NCBI RefSeq assembly: GCF_000485595.1
Contig: NW_014577181.1
Coordinates: forward strand, 615,099 to 651,941
DNA: 36,843 nt
Direction of reading: 5' to 3'
DNA from: Priapulus caudatus
Lineage: Eukaryota; Priapulida; Priapulimorpha; Priapulimorphida; Priapulidae
The translations under genes and the position numbers were made by a program. Under the pieces are notes generated by a model. The model made no database searches. It was not told where the DNA came from and saw only the letters and a program-made list of their open reading frames with translations. Positions within the stretch are counted from its first letter, which is position 1. Every line of letters starts with the position of its first letter. Of this stretch, positions 11,461-23,400 are shown piece by piece.

Positions 11461-14400
11461 GTAAGATATGCCAGTCTACATTTTATATTCATATTAGCTA
11501 GTTTTTGCAATAAGACACATAGGCAGTTTTCTTGAGGTGCGGTAGGCCTATCGATTTATTGTTAAAGTTCTTTTCAGCGTGTTAATGTTTAAAATAATAT
11601 TATATTAATATTACTTATTACTATTATTAGTATTAGTATTACTAAGTAATAGTAATACTAATACTAATAGTAATAGTAATAGTAATACTAATAGTAATAG
11701 TAATAGTACTAATACTAACTAACTAAGGCTGAGAGGGTCTATGTCCCCCGGGGTACTGTCGGCAGTGTCGGAACGTACCCTGGGTACGTCCGGTATCGGA
11801 ACGTACCTGTCACTAAATCATATACGCCGGACGTACTCGCCTAACTGCCACTAAGGCCGAGTCTAGGGAGTCGCTAACGTTACTCCCTAACCTAACCCAT
11901 TGTCCCCAACCCTAACACGCTAACGATATCAAATTTGTGACGCAGGGTAGGTTCCGGTATACGGACCGTACCCGGGTTACGTTGCCGGCAGTACCCTGGG
12001 GGACATAGACCCTATGAGCAATACTAAGTACTATTACTACACTAGTGTCTAGTGTAGTAGTGAGTAGTGATACTAATAGTAATACTAATAGTAATACAGT
12101 AATTCTAATAGTAATATTAATAGTGTTAATGTTAGGCAGTGTGTTAATGTTAGGCAGTGTCTAAACCACAGGCACTTGAAGCGTTTCAATAAAATATAAT
12201 GCTAAATAAATACGAAATCTATTTGTACTACGGAATTTCTTAATGTTTTTTATACTTTCTTTTACAGCTATTACTTGGGCCGCAGTTTCCTGTAAATGTC
12301 GTCCAAATCCTATGTACAACATACGTAGACTAGCTGGTACCCGTTCGCCACCTTCACTCCGGCATATATCGGATATCCTTCGCTACACTGACGTTCGTTA
12401 GTGTAGCGTGTGGAACTGTTGACCGGGTACCAGTCTACAACATACGCTGCCGGCGGCCATTGCTCTCGCGGCTGCACTGTGCACACTAGTCCGCCACAAC
12501 TGCAGACGTTTATAGACTCGCTTTGCTATCGAGGTGCGGTTTATCGACCCTGCAGTCACTATTGTAAAATGGTTGCAATTTTGCTCATCTTCGCACATCT
12601 TCAAGCTGAGCTATTGCCAATGGGGTCGTTGTCCGTCGTACGTCGTCCTCGTCAACTATTTGCTACGGTCAACGATAACTCACGGAACCGTTTGACCCAC
12701 ATGTTTGAAATTGGGCATAGTTGTTTACTGCTATGCTCCATATTAAACGCCTATTTTGGAGCACGCCAGTTGACGTACTTTCGAGCCACGGCAATTTTGT
12801 TAGTCGAAAAATGGGAATTGCCATTAGTCAGTTTCAGGTTCAACGGATTTTGCTTATTTTTGTATGTGAATGAATAAGGCAGGGTTTTGTTATTTTAAAA
12901 AAAATTACTCAAATTAAGTATGGTTGTGGTCTAATTATATAAGCATATTCTATATGACACCAGATAAACAAGCAGTCTGTGAGTGTCACACGTCTGGTTC
13001 GTTTTAACAAGATTTATTGACAATATACTTTCAATGCAAACAATACTGCTATGAACATATTAATGATTACTACTATTATGATATATATTACTAGTATTTG
13101 ACTATACATAATTTATGATAAGAAGAATCAAGGCCGAGTGTAGCGCGCACTAACGCGTCATAATTGTGATTCAAATTTTGGTTTATAAGTGATTTATAAT
13201 TTATATATAATATTCATTTAATTATTATTCTTTCACATACAAAACTTACTCCCCCCCCCCCGAACACATATAATTATCAAGAGGTATAAAATGGGAGTTG
13301 CTCCACTATATACTTTTCGTTTCTATAATGTACGTCGATGGTTGCTTCATTAAAAATGACTTCTTCTCACTCAACGTCCATTTGTGTTCTTTTTTGTGTG
13401 AGGCTAACAAGTGTTTATTTGAGACTTCATTGATTGTGGGCATTGGATAGGTGAATCGGAGTAGCAGCCTGGAGGGCGTTTGAACGGGGGTATATCCGAC
13501 CGAAATGATAGTCACAGTACAGACCTTCTGTTTGTACATATCGGTTTCCGAAGAACGTTATCTCCGTTTCAGGACGTTCTGTTTTATGGCAATAATTCAT
13601 CGCTAGTAAGAGTAACTGTCGATTATTTTTTGGCGCATATTGACTGATTTTTCGATCGGCCAACATTCTGCCGTAGGTATCGGTTCACTCGGAAATAAAT
13701 TAAGGGCTGACGTCCTCTGTACACGATGGATCTGACAAGGTAAAACAACTCTATAGAGCGATATTGCCCAAGAAAAAAAAAGTTCGACGTTACTGGTAAG
13801 TAAATGGCGCAGTAACAGGCTATATAGAGCTGGTCTCGCTCCCGACTTCGTGTCGATTACTCACTCTCGGAGTAACTAAGCTGAGGCCGAGACGATGGAG
13901 TGAGTACCAGTGCTATGGACTCATAGGCGGCTGCATCTTTGCAACTCCCATACGAGCCTTGCCATTGTCATTGGAGCGTTGCAAAAACGTTGCAGCGTTG
14001 CGGCGCAAGAATGAGGTCACGAAGAGCTCCGGGTGGGGGTTTCTGATTCTGAACGAGCCATTTACATTTCACGTGGGACAAGGTTACGCGAATGCTGAGA
14101 ATTTCGTCAGTCGCTTTCTGTGTGAGATTTCTACGTGACACAGCTCGTAGCGAACAGAGACAGTATGTTTTATAACAAGTTAATCACTGTTCTTGAAAAG
14201 GAAACAAAGAGGAAGCTGTTTGATTTGTGTATTCGTTGCGTGTAAGCAGTGAGGGATCAAGCGAGAGTCGGGCGAATTTTAGGGGATCCGCATTTTTCCT
14301 ACTGCTATACCTATATACAGGTGTAAGTGTGCAGCAGTGCAGCCGGCGGAGAGCAAATGGCCCTCGCAGCGTATGTTTTGGCATAGGATATTGGACGGAA

Positions 14401-17400
14401 TTAAAGAAACCTGTCGGCCAATAATGAGGTGAAAGGATAGTGATGAAACATTGAGAATTTGGTAGTAAATAGATTTCGTGATTTATTGTAGCCGCATTAT
14501 ATTTGATTCCGACACATGCATTCAAAGTGCCCTGTGGTATAAATGACCGGCACCGGTTTTCGGAGTGGCTGAAAACTAACAACCGGGCGGCTCTCTCTCT
14601 GAATGGGTCAGTTATGACATACACAGCGACAATTATATAATAGGACAATCTTTTAATGCAAAATCATAAAGAAATATATTTAATTCGGCGAACGTAAACA
14701 GAAGCTTACAGAAAACATAAGAATAAGGGGCCTACAGAAGCAAATCAATGCAAAACAAATAAAAACAAAGAAATACAGAAAGCTGAAGAAAATAAAACAA
14801 TTTTAGTGGGTTCGAACACGGTACCCTTTACTACATCACGAAGCGAAAGCTCTACCATTGAGCACTGAGAATTTGTTGATATAGACCCTAACCCTAACCA
14901 AACCTAACGCAAACCAACGCGCTAACCTATCCGCTAAAATAAATTAAAATTAGCCAAAAATAATAAAAATATAATGAATAAGTGACAAAATTAGCCAAAT
15001 CAGAGAAAGAGCCGGTTGTTTAGTTTTCGGACTCCGGAAAGCGGATCTGGTTGTTTAGACACTTCCTTAATGGCATGCTGGCTGAGTGGGGCACAGCCAC
15101 AGCACACAGGCACTTGAGTGCGTCTACTAAAAAAAAATGTAAACACAAAATGTATTTACTACGCAAATTAAGTCTTAAAGGGTCTATTGCGAGAATTTTC
15201 CAGTGTTTTCCCCACTTTTTATATCTACCGTTTTGCTTGAGTAAGCAGATTGTCTAGAGTAACGATAAAATGTCTTAGAACCTTCGTATTCACCAATCCA
15301 ATGAAATCATGCAGCGATTACATATTTGCGTTCTGTTTCTGTTTAGTTCGGCCATCTCTCGAATTTTCTCGCGGTCGCGCGAGACATCTATCACAGTGCA
15401 GCAATGCATACCACGCACCATAGAAATCAGGTCAGGTGTAAACACAGACGTTCATACTAGCGTAACAGCAGTGTAGTACTAATGCCGTACGTAAAGTCTG
15501 TTATTAGAGAGCTTGTGATTGCCAGTCAGATAGTAACACGCGGGAATGACAATGACATAAAGTCTGCTGAATTATTGACTTAAAAACTCAATAATATATA
15601 CCAAACAGAATTGCACGCCTTTTGTTTTAATTATGTTTGCTTGTTTGAGACGCCATTTGTGATTTTAGAGAGTCGTGCCGATAAATTTATTGCTGGTATG
15701 ATGTGGTTAATCAATTTTTCTATGCTATAACTGCATAAAATCTGGTGTTTTGAATGTTGGTATAATTCAGTGATATTTTCCACTGTCAGGTGAGACTATA
15801 TATTCAGGCTATATTTCGTTTTTCTGAGCCAAAAAACTCGCAATAATCACTTTAATGTTTCTCTACTCTATTTCGCCTATTATTGCCGATAATTATTCGT
15901 AAATGCCGGTCAAATGCTCATCTGCAACACACAAGTTCACCGCACGCCCGCCCTGTGCACAAACAACATGAATAAGACTATTAAGAGAGCAGGTAGGAAA
16001 GCGTGATCGCAAAATTTACTCGACGCTTGCTTCATTTGACACGACTACAGAACGAAAACACACCAAACAGTCTCCATCTTGGTATCTATCTGTAGCTAAA
16101 TGTTCAGTTGTTCGAATTAACTCTGTCCTTTGTTCTTATCTACTCCTGCCAGAGATATCTCGTGAAATCCTGCAGGAAATGTTCTCTCCGTGAAAATGTA
16201 AAGAGGACGTACGTATCATTCGAAAATCCCTAACGGCGCTACTTTCGATCGATCACTGTAGTCGTGTGTGTGTGTGATGTCACGCCCGCACGCATTATGC
16301 TTGGCTTGGCGGGCCTCGAAACGGAGGCTCGGACTCGGAGGCAGGCAGCAGCTCATCCCGGCATGCAATGCACCCCATTACTCGTGTATAAACAGACATC
16401 TCGTTCTCTTTACATTTTCATGGAGAGAACATTTCCTGCAGGATTTCACGAGATATCTCTGGCGGGAGTAGGTAAGAACAAAGGACAGAGTTATAATTCG
16501 AACAAGTGAACATTTAGCTACAGATAGATACCAAGATGGAGGCTGTTTGGTGTGTTTTCGGTCTGTAGTCGTGTGAAATGAAGCAAGCGTCGAGCGAATT
16601 TTGCGATCACGCTTTTCTACCTGCTCTCTTATTCATGTTGTTTGTGCACATGGTGGGCGTGCAGTGTACTTGTGTGTTGCAGATGAGCATTTGACCGACA
16701 TTTACGGGTAATTATCGGCAATAATAGGCGAAATAGAGTAGAGAAACATAAAGACTTTGTAGTAAATACATTTCGTGTTTATTTACCATTATTTTTTTAA
16801 TTGAGACGTTCCAAGTGCCTGTGGAGTGAGGCAAGCCTATGGCACATCAATTTCAAATTCAATGGGACATCCGTGGAATCGCACTCCTACTCCTAGAAAT
16901 ATGGTCATACATTGCAAGACATTGAAACTGAAAGTGTATTGACGCTAGTCTCGTATCCTAGTTGGTACAAACTTTATATGGCTCTACCAGTGTAGCACTC
17001 CCTCCTGGAGCCAGGAAGACCAGAGGCAGCTAGAGGGACTAGGTGTACTATTAGTGTTACTACTACTAGTATAATTCTACACTATAACGGTAATTAAATC
17101 ACATCATTGCAATCACAGTGGTTCCCCTGCATTGACACAAGCGAGGTGGGCCGCGTGGCTCAAATTCCCAGCCGCCACACAGAAATTTGTCCAAAACACT
17201 GCCTCACTGACGAAAATCACTGTTCTTCCATAGAACAGTGCTTGTAAAAATATAATGCACCAAAATAGCTTAGATTCGAATGCACCAAGTTGCACCATTT
17301 TTGCAAAAAATGTCTGGGCGGGGCATGCCCCTGGACGCCACGCCCCTAGCTGGGCGAGCACCTGCGCTGCTCACTTTGCCATGTACTCGAAAAGCGCAAA

Positions 17401-20400
17401 CACACCAACAATTTTTTTACCACCTCACAAACCTTTTTCGCCAGGGTAAACACTGCAATCACATATCAGATGAATACCTCTCCCCTTATATTATCAGAGA
17501 TAATCAAGCCTAATGATCCCACCACCAATATGTAGTAACATCACCTTAAAATTCTCTATTGCATCCCTGTTGGAATAGGCTACTAGTGGGAGTGGTGGAA
17601 GCTAACAACATTCTTGTCACAGCTACAGTTCCATGGCTCATGCAAATGGGTTGAGTTCCTGTCAGATGTAGCAAAATTTGTTGTTGTTTTTAGTATACGT
17701 GTTTGGGTACATTCCCTGAGAGCACATATACATAGTTACGATATCACATAGTTGGACACTGAAATCTACTAAAACATGCCATAATTGATAATTTTTCTAT
17801 TATTCAGATTCTGCTTTCCAGTGTGCAGCCTCACAACTGACGTAGCAATAGCCTCTATGCTCGCACAAAGCGTGTACACAAGGCATCGATTAGTGCAGTT
17901 GTTTATTGTCATATGACACTTTGAAGTAGCAATATTATATATATCACATAGATCCTGTCATAGCTCTTTGAAATTAGCCCTGCTGACCACACCCACTGAA
18001 ACCCAACCAGGTATATGATTCTAGATCAACTAAAACAACCTAAAGAATTGAAGAATAAAAATAAAAGGCATTATTGCTAGCAGGCCTTGTGCACAAATCT
18101 GCATCTTAAACAGTTTGGCAGTCTTGTATCTGCTGCTCAAAAACTTGATATAACTATCTCCTAGGTTTATCAATTGCCAATGACAATAAATACCAACAAT
18201 TACCAATTATCAACCTTATAATTACGCTGAATACAGATTATAGAAAGCAGACGGTATCTGTCAAAGTAGTATGCACAAAGCTAAATCAGCCGCATGTAGT
18301 GGAAGCAATCTATCAGCTCAATATGATGCTCTTGCTACGACTACTTTAAGTTTGCATAATAATGACAGGGTGGTAAATTAAGGAATATTAATTCAATGCA
18401 ATTTATGTTTTACTTCATTTAGATAGTTGCCATGTTATGCTATCACCAGCCTGGTCGGCTCGAGTCACGGTCATACCAACTACCCGTGGTGGTCCACTCT
18501 GTGCTATTCACCGACAGTACAGCTTCATGACAAATTGTGAGGAATGGTTGATTATCTGTCACAGATGTAGTAATAATCTGTTTCACTTTACCCTAGACAG
18601 CTAGATAAGCAAATGTTAAAGGGTCGTACGTATGAGAATCTTGACATGTAATGTTCTTTTATATATCATTTATTTTTAGAATGTGCAATTACATTTATAA
18701 TTTGTAACTAAATTTCCTGGAAACAACCATCTACCTATTGAATCTCAAATCAATGTTTTATGATTGCAACAGTAATGACTGTGGTGACGATATGGTTAAA
18801 CAGTGCATTTATTGTTTCTGAGGAGTTTGTGATAATTTTAATTATATAAGCATTTATGGTTTGACGAACACTTTTCACTATAGTGACTGCAAATGCTCTA
18901 TGGAAAGGAGTGACAAGTGTAAGTGCAGCAGGAAAAAAGCGAGGAAGAGGCAAGAAAATCCACAGCAAAAGTGTCAAGGATCTCAATCGAGGACAGAGAC
19001 TAGGGACAGGTGAGGTGTGGTAGTAAATAGGCACGATTTTATGGTAACATAGTGGTAAATATGCCAAGTAGAGGAAACCATTTTAAATTGTAGTCAAATC
19101 TATGTATAAGGGTCAGTTGAAAGAAATGCCAAAAATGGACTTTATAAATAGCTGCCCATTCTATAGGTCATGTGATTTAATTGTATAACTGCCAGTCATG
19201 GAACATGCAAAAGTGTACTATATAAACAGATGTCTATGCTACAGAGGTGATCACTAACAGGTTTGACTGTTAACGGCCAAAGGGTTCGATGTGAAACATG
19301 CCAGGGAATATGAAATCCTGATCTGACATGTAAATTCTATTTTATTTCTTCAGGTCGGGCAAATATAGTCTGGCCAGGCTTAAATGCCCCAGTATTTAGA
19401 GGCAAGGAAATTGTAGAAATGAGACAGCTACCTCCAGACCCTGACCGTGAAGCAGAGCTTATACGTATCCGAGATGCTATGGACAAGTTTAGGCCAGTTA
19501 AAATTCCACCCATAGAGCGAGGCTGGACAGGAGCGAAGATGCCGGGCAGAAGTGTTGGACCACCGGACCCTGTAGGAGATGGTAAATGTTCCTCCATGGT
19601 TTCCTTGGCCAAACAGACTTTGTTCGTTAGCATTAAATTGAGACAATTAGTTTGTTTTTAGCTCATCTGACATAGTCAGATGCAGCTTGTAGATTCGCAT
19701 GATCGTCCGTCCGTCCGTCCGTCCGTCCGTCAACAGTTGGGCACAAATCTTAACCGCTCGACGTACGGTCACGATATTCGGGGGAATCGTCCAAACGAGT
19801 TGGGATGTCGAAGCTGGGGGTCAAAGGTCAAAGGTCAAGAGGTGTAAAAGAAGGGGGAACATTCACTCCTTAACTTAAGGTATAGGGAGGAAATGCAGAA
19901 TTGCGGCACAAATCTAAACGGCTCGACCTAGGCTCGTGATAATCGGTGTATAGCATCATGGTAGAAAAAGCCCTCACTGTGCCGAAATTGGGTCACAGTC
20001 AAAGGTCAATGGCACAGGGCAGATTTTAGACATTTTCTGAGGAATCATGGTCGACGAGCCTTGAAAAACTTTTTGTTTGCAGCGTTACTAGCATTTTTTA
20101 TGCTTATGAAAGGACCATGAAATGTACCTTCTGCTGACATGCTGAAGAGGAAGTGTCCAGATAACCTTTGACCCTCAGAGGAGGGTTAAACATGGATTTT
20201 GTTGCCTGTCTTTAGAAAGAATTTGACTGCCGGTTGCTAAGTAGAATCTAGACGATGCCTGATGTATGAGGCTACAATGTCACAGTGCAATTTCAAAAGC
20301 TAAATTTGTAAAGAAGGATTTATGCTCTTTCAAATCGTATAATTTCTATGGCAATTCTGTACTGTCAGGTATGTTACATGTAACATAATCCACTGGCCAG

Positions 20401-23400
20401 TGCCACTGCCGAGTGCAATGTGGTGGTGTACTGCTGTAAGTTTTTGGCCTGCGATAATTGGTTACAGGTGGCAGCTTCTCTATGCAGCCTGTATGCTTCG
20501 TCGGTAAAAATGGATGAGTGCTTACCTATTCTGTTTGCAAATAGTTGATTCTACTACGACGATGGGAGCTTCCATCTTTAAATCTTGAAGACACTTAAAC
20601 CGTACGCGCCATCTCGTGGGCAAAACTTTCATAACGATCCAACAAACATTCCTTGAGAAGGTTCGATGAAGCCATCCCTGTGGCATTCCACTGTTTCGGC
20701 GTGTATGTGAACACATTGGGACTAACAGGGTTATCGTAGAATCCCACCACTCCACCACAGAGTCACCGCAGTAGACGTTAGATCGAGCGCTGTCGCTCCA
20801 CCGGCTAAACTTGTTTACACAGTAAGAAAAGTGAATATACTGATTAATGGGAACTGAAACTTAACTTGTATGATATAGGAATAATGTCATGTTTGTAATT
20901 TTCAGAGAAGTTTGAAGGGTTTGACACCAAAGTATTAGAGGTAAGCTTAGACCATTTAAGATTTAAAGAAATTTAAGCACACGGCCCTTGAAGTGCCATA
21001 CGTGTTTTGCACAACAGGCATTGCAACTAAATTCTTTTGATTATATAGCGTCATCTGACATAGTCGCAATGCCAGGCCTTGTTAGCAATCGCATTGATCG
21101 TCGGTGCGTCCGTGCGTCCTGTTCCGTGCGTCCGTCGGGTGCGTCCGTGCAACAGCTTGGGCAAAATCTTTAACCGCCCGACGTCGGTCACTGATTTCGG
21201 GATTGGGGGGCGGTAATCCGAAAACGAGGTTTGCGGATTGTCGAAGCTGGGGTCAAAGGTCACAGGTCCAGAGGTGTAAAAGACGAAGGGGGACACATTC
21301 ATCCGTTAATCTAAGGTATACGGGAGAGAATGGCAGAATTGCCGCACAAATCTAAACGGTCGACCTAGGCTCGTGATATGTCGGTGTAATAGCACATGGA
21401 TAGTGAAAAGCCATCACTGTGCCGAATGGAGCGTCACAGGTCCAAGGTCAGATGGGCACAGGGCATGATTTTAGACATTTCTAGAGGACATGGTCGACGG
21501 ACGGCGATGAAAACTTTTTTGTTTTAGCGGGCGCACGCTAGCATTTATGGCTTTAATAAACGGACCATAGAAATGTCCCTTCTGCTGACATGCGAAGAGT
21601 AAGTGTCGGATAACCTTTTGACCTCAAGCCGAGGAGGCTGTTAACTTGGATTGTTGACTGTGTGTTAGAAAGAATTTGACTGCCGCGGTTTGCTAGTAAT
21701 ATCTATACGTGCCTGGATGGTATGAGGCCTGTACGACTAGTCACACTGTGAAATTTCAAAAGCTAAATTTGGTTAAAGAAGTGTATGTTCCTTAAATGGC
21801 TATAATTCTATGTCATGTCTGTACTGTCAGTATGTCCATGTAACGTATATGCGCAACTGCCAGTGCTGCTGCCAGCTGCATGTGTTGGTGCAGTTTTTGC
21901 CTGCACTTAATTGTTGTACAGGTGGCAGCTCTTCTATTGCAATTTGCAGCCTGTAGGCTTGCCTAGGTAAAGATATGAGTGCTTACCTATTCTGTCTGCA
22001 AATAGTTGTTGCATCGCGTATGATGGGACTTCCATTCTTTTATTGAAGTAATTCATTTATAACGTACGCCGCCAATCTCGTCCCAACTTTCATAACGATC
22101 CCAACGAACATTCTTGAGAGGTCCTGATACCATCCCTGTGCATTCCACTGTTTCGCGTGTATGTGAACACATTGGGACTAGCAGTGGTTTTGACGTAAGA
22201 ATGCCACCACTCCACCACATGAGTCAACCGGGCAGTATAGCGTTAGATGAGCGCTGTCGCTCTGCGGCACTTGTATTAGTTTAAATTACATTCTTGTTTA
22301 CATGGAGTCTATGTGTTTTTCCAGTTTAAAACTGTGTTTACCATGAGTGCCAACTTGGGACGAAAGCGACGAGTCAGTGCCTTTGTGGTTGTTGGCAATG
22401 GTAATGGCCTCGCAGGTAATCATGTTGTTAATTAACACCCATGTCATTCATACAGCAAAGTTTTATTTCCAACTCGACAATCTAGTAGAAGTGTAAAGTT
22501 ACACTGGTGTTACAATGTGATACGTATCTCGATAGGCAGATCACGATATGATATGTATTATATTATACACGGACATAAACGATAAAGGGAGATATTGTAA
22601 ATTGTATGCTATGGTAAAGTTGTCACGATATGATATGTATAAGGATACACAGACATAAAGGGAGATTTTGTAAATTGTATGCTATGGTAAAGTTGTCATG
22701 TCGTGTATGAAATAATAATGTTAACTCGCTAAGTGAAAATAACGTTTGAATGTTATTTTAATTAAAATTTACTAGTCAACCAAATTAATTCGCCATAACA
22801 GGTTATGGACTAGGGAAGTCACCGAATGGGAAGGCTGCAATCAGAAAGGTAAGCTTAAATGTATTCTTCTTCTCGAATTGTGAATGTATTTCTACTCTTA
22901 TCTAGAATGAATCTAAAATGAACAAAAACATATAAAATCTAAGAAGCAGTATGACCATGGTCACTGAGTCGTTTCCTACACATTTCATCAAGTTATCAAT
23001 TTGGTGCTGTCACAAGTTTATATGCTATATACTCAAATGGCATTGCTGCTTTGTATTTTCACAGGCAAAGAATCGGGCAGCGCAGAAGTTGCAGTTTGTG
23101 GAACTGTACAAGAATCACACAAGTAAGTATTTCTGATTCAGTATCAACAATTGTTAGTACTTCATGAAATGTCAGAATATCCAGACATCTTCAAGCCCTC
23201 AATACTGATTAATGGATTTTATTATTAGGTATGTTTTAAAAACAAGAAATTATATATTTATCAGAGTACATATGTAGCCTCTTATTATATATGCAACAGT
23301 GATCCTTTTTACTGAATGTCTATTATATGAAAACAAATGTCCTGATTTTTTCCAGTTTACCATGATATCTTTACACAATTTTTCTACACCAAGGTCTTCC

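Larger units (their letters stand above)
14041..15370 (+). mobile_element. Composite mobile repeat, copy 3 (indel-rich)
   Basis: The same organisation as copy 2 over its full length: left arm, nested TIR element at 14537-15060, right arm, and the TTCTGTTTCTGTTTAG end near 15345, followed by GCCATCTCTCGAATTTTCT as in copy 1. It differs from copies 1 and 2 mainly by scattered single-base insertions (often an extra G or C) and homopolymer losses. Confidence 0.75.

Noticed and set aside
12410-12877. 155-residue plus-strand open frame
   Set aside because: It starts inside the 110-bp insertion and runs through an inverted repeat fragment; no domain and no splice support.
17299-17452. Alternative MRPS5 first exon starting [12 protein letters not shown] with a phase-1 end at G|GTAAAC
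   Set aside because: The GC-rich part looks like a common invertebrate repeat fragment (GGGCGGGGCATGCCCC), and the 11382 exon has better presequence character; not fully excluded without transcripts.
19661-22274. Introner-type intron-creating elements
   Set aside because: The repeats sit 40-110 bp inside the splice sites and their ends do not coincide with GT or AG, so ordinary insertion into existing introns is simpler.
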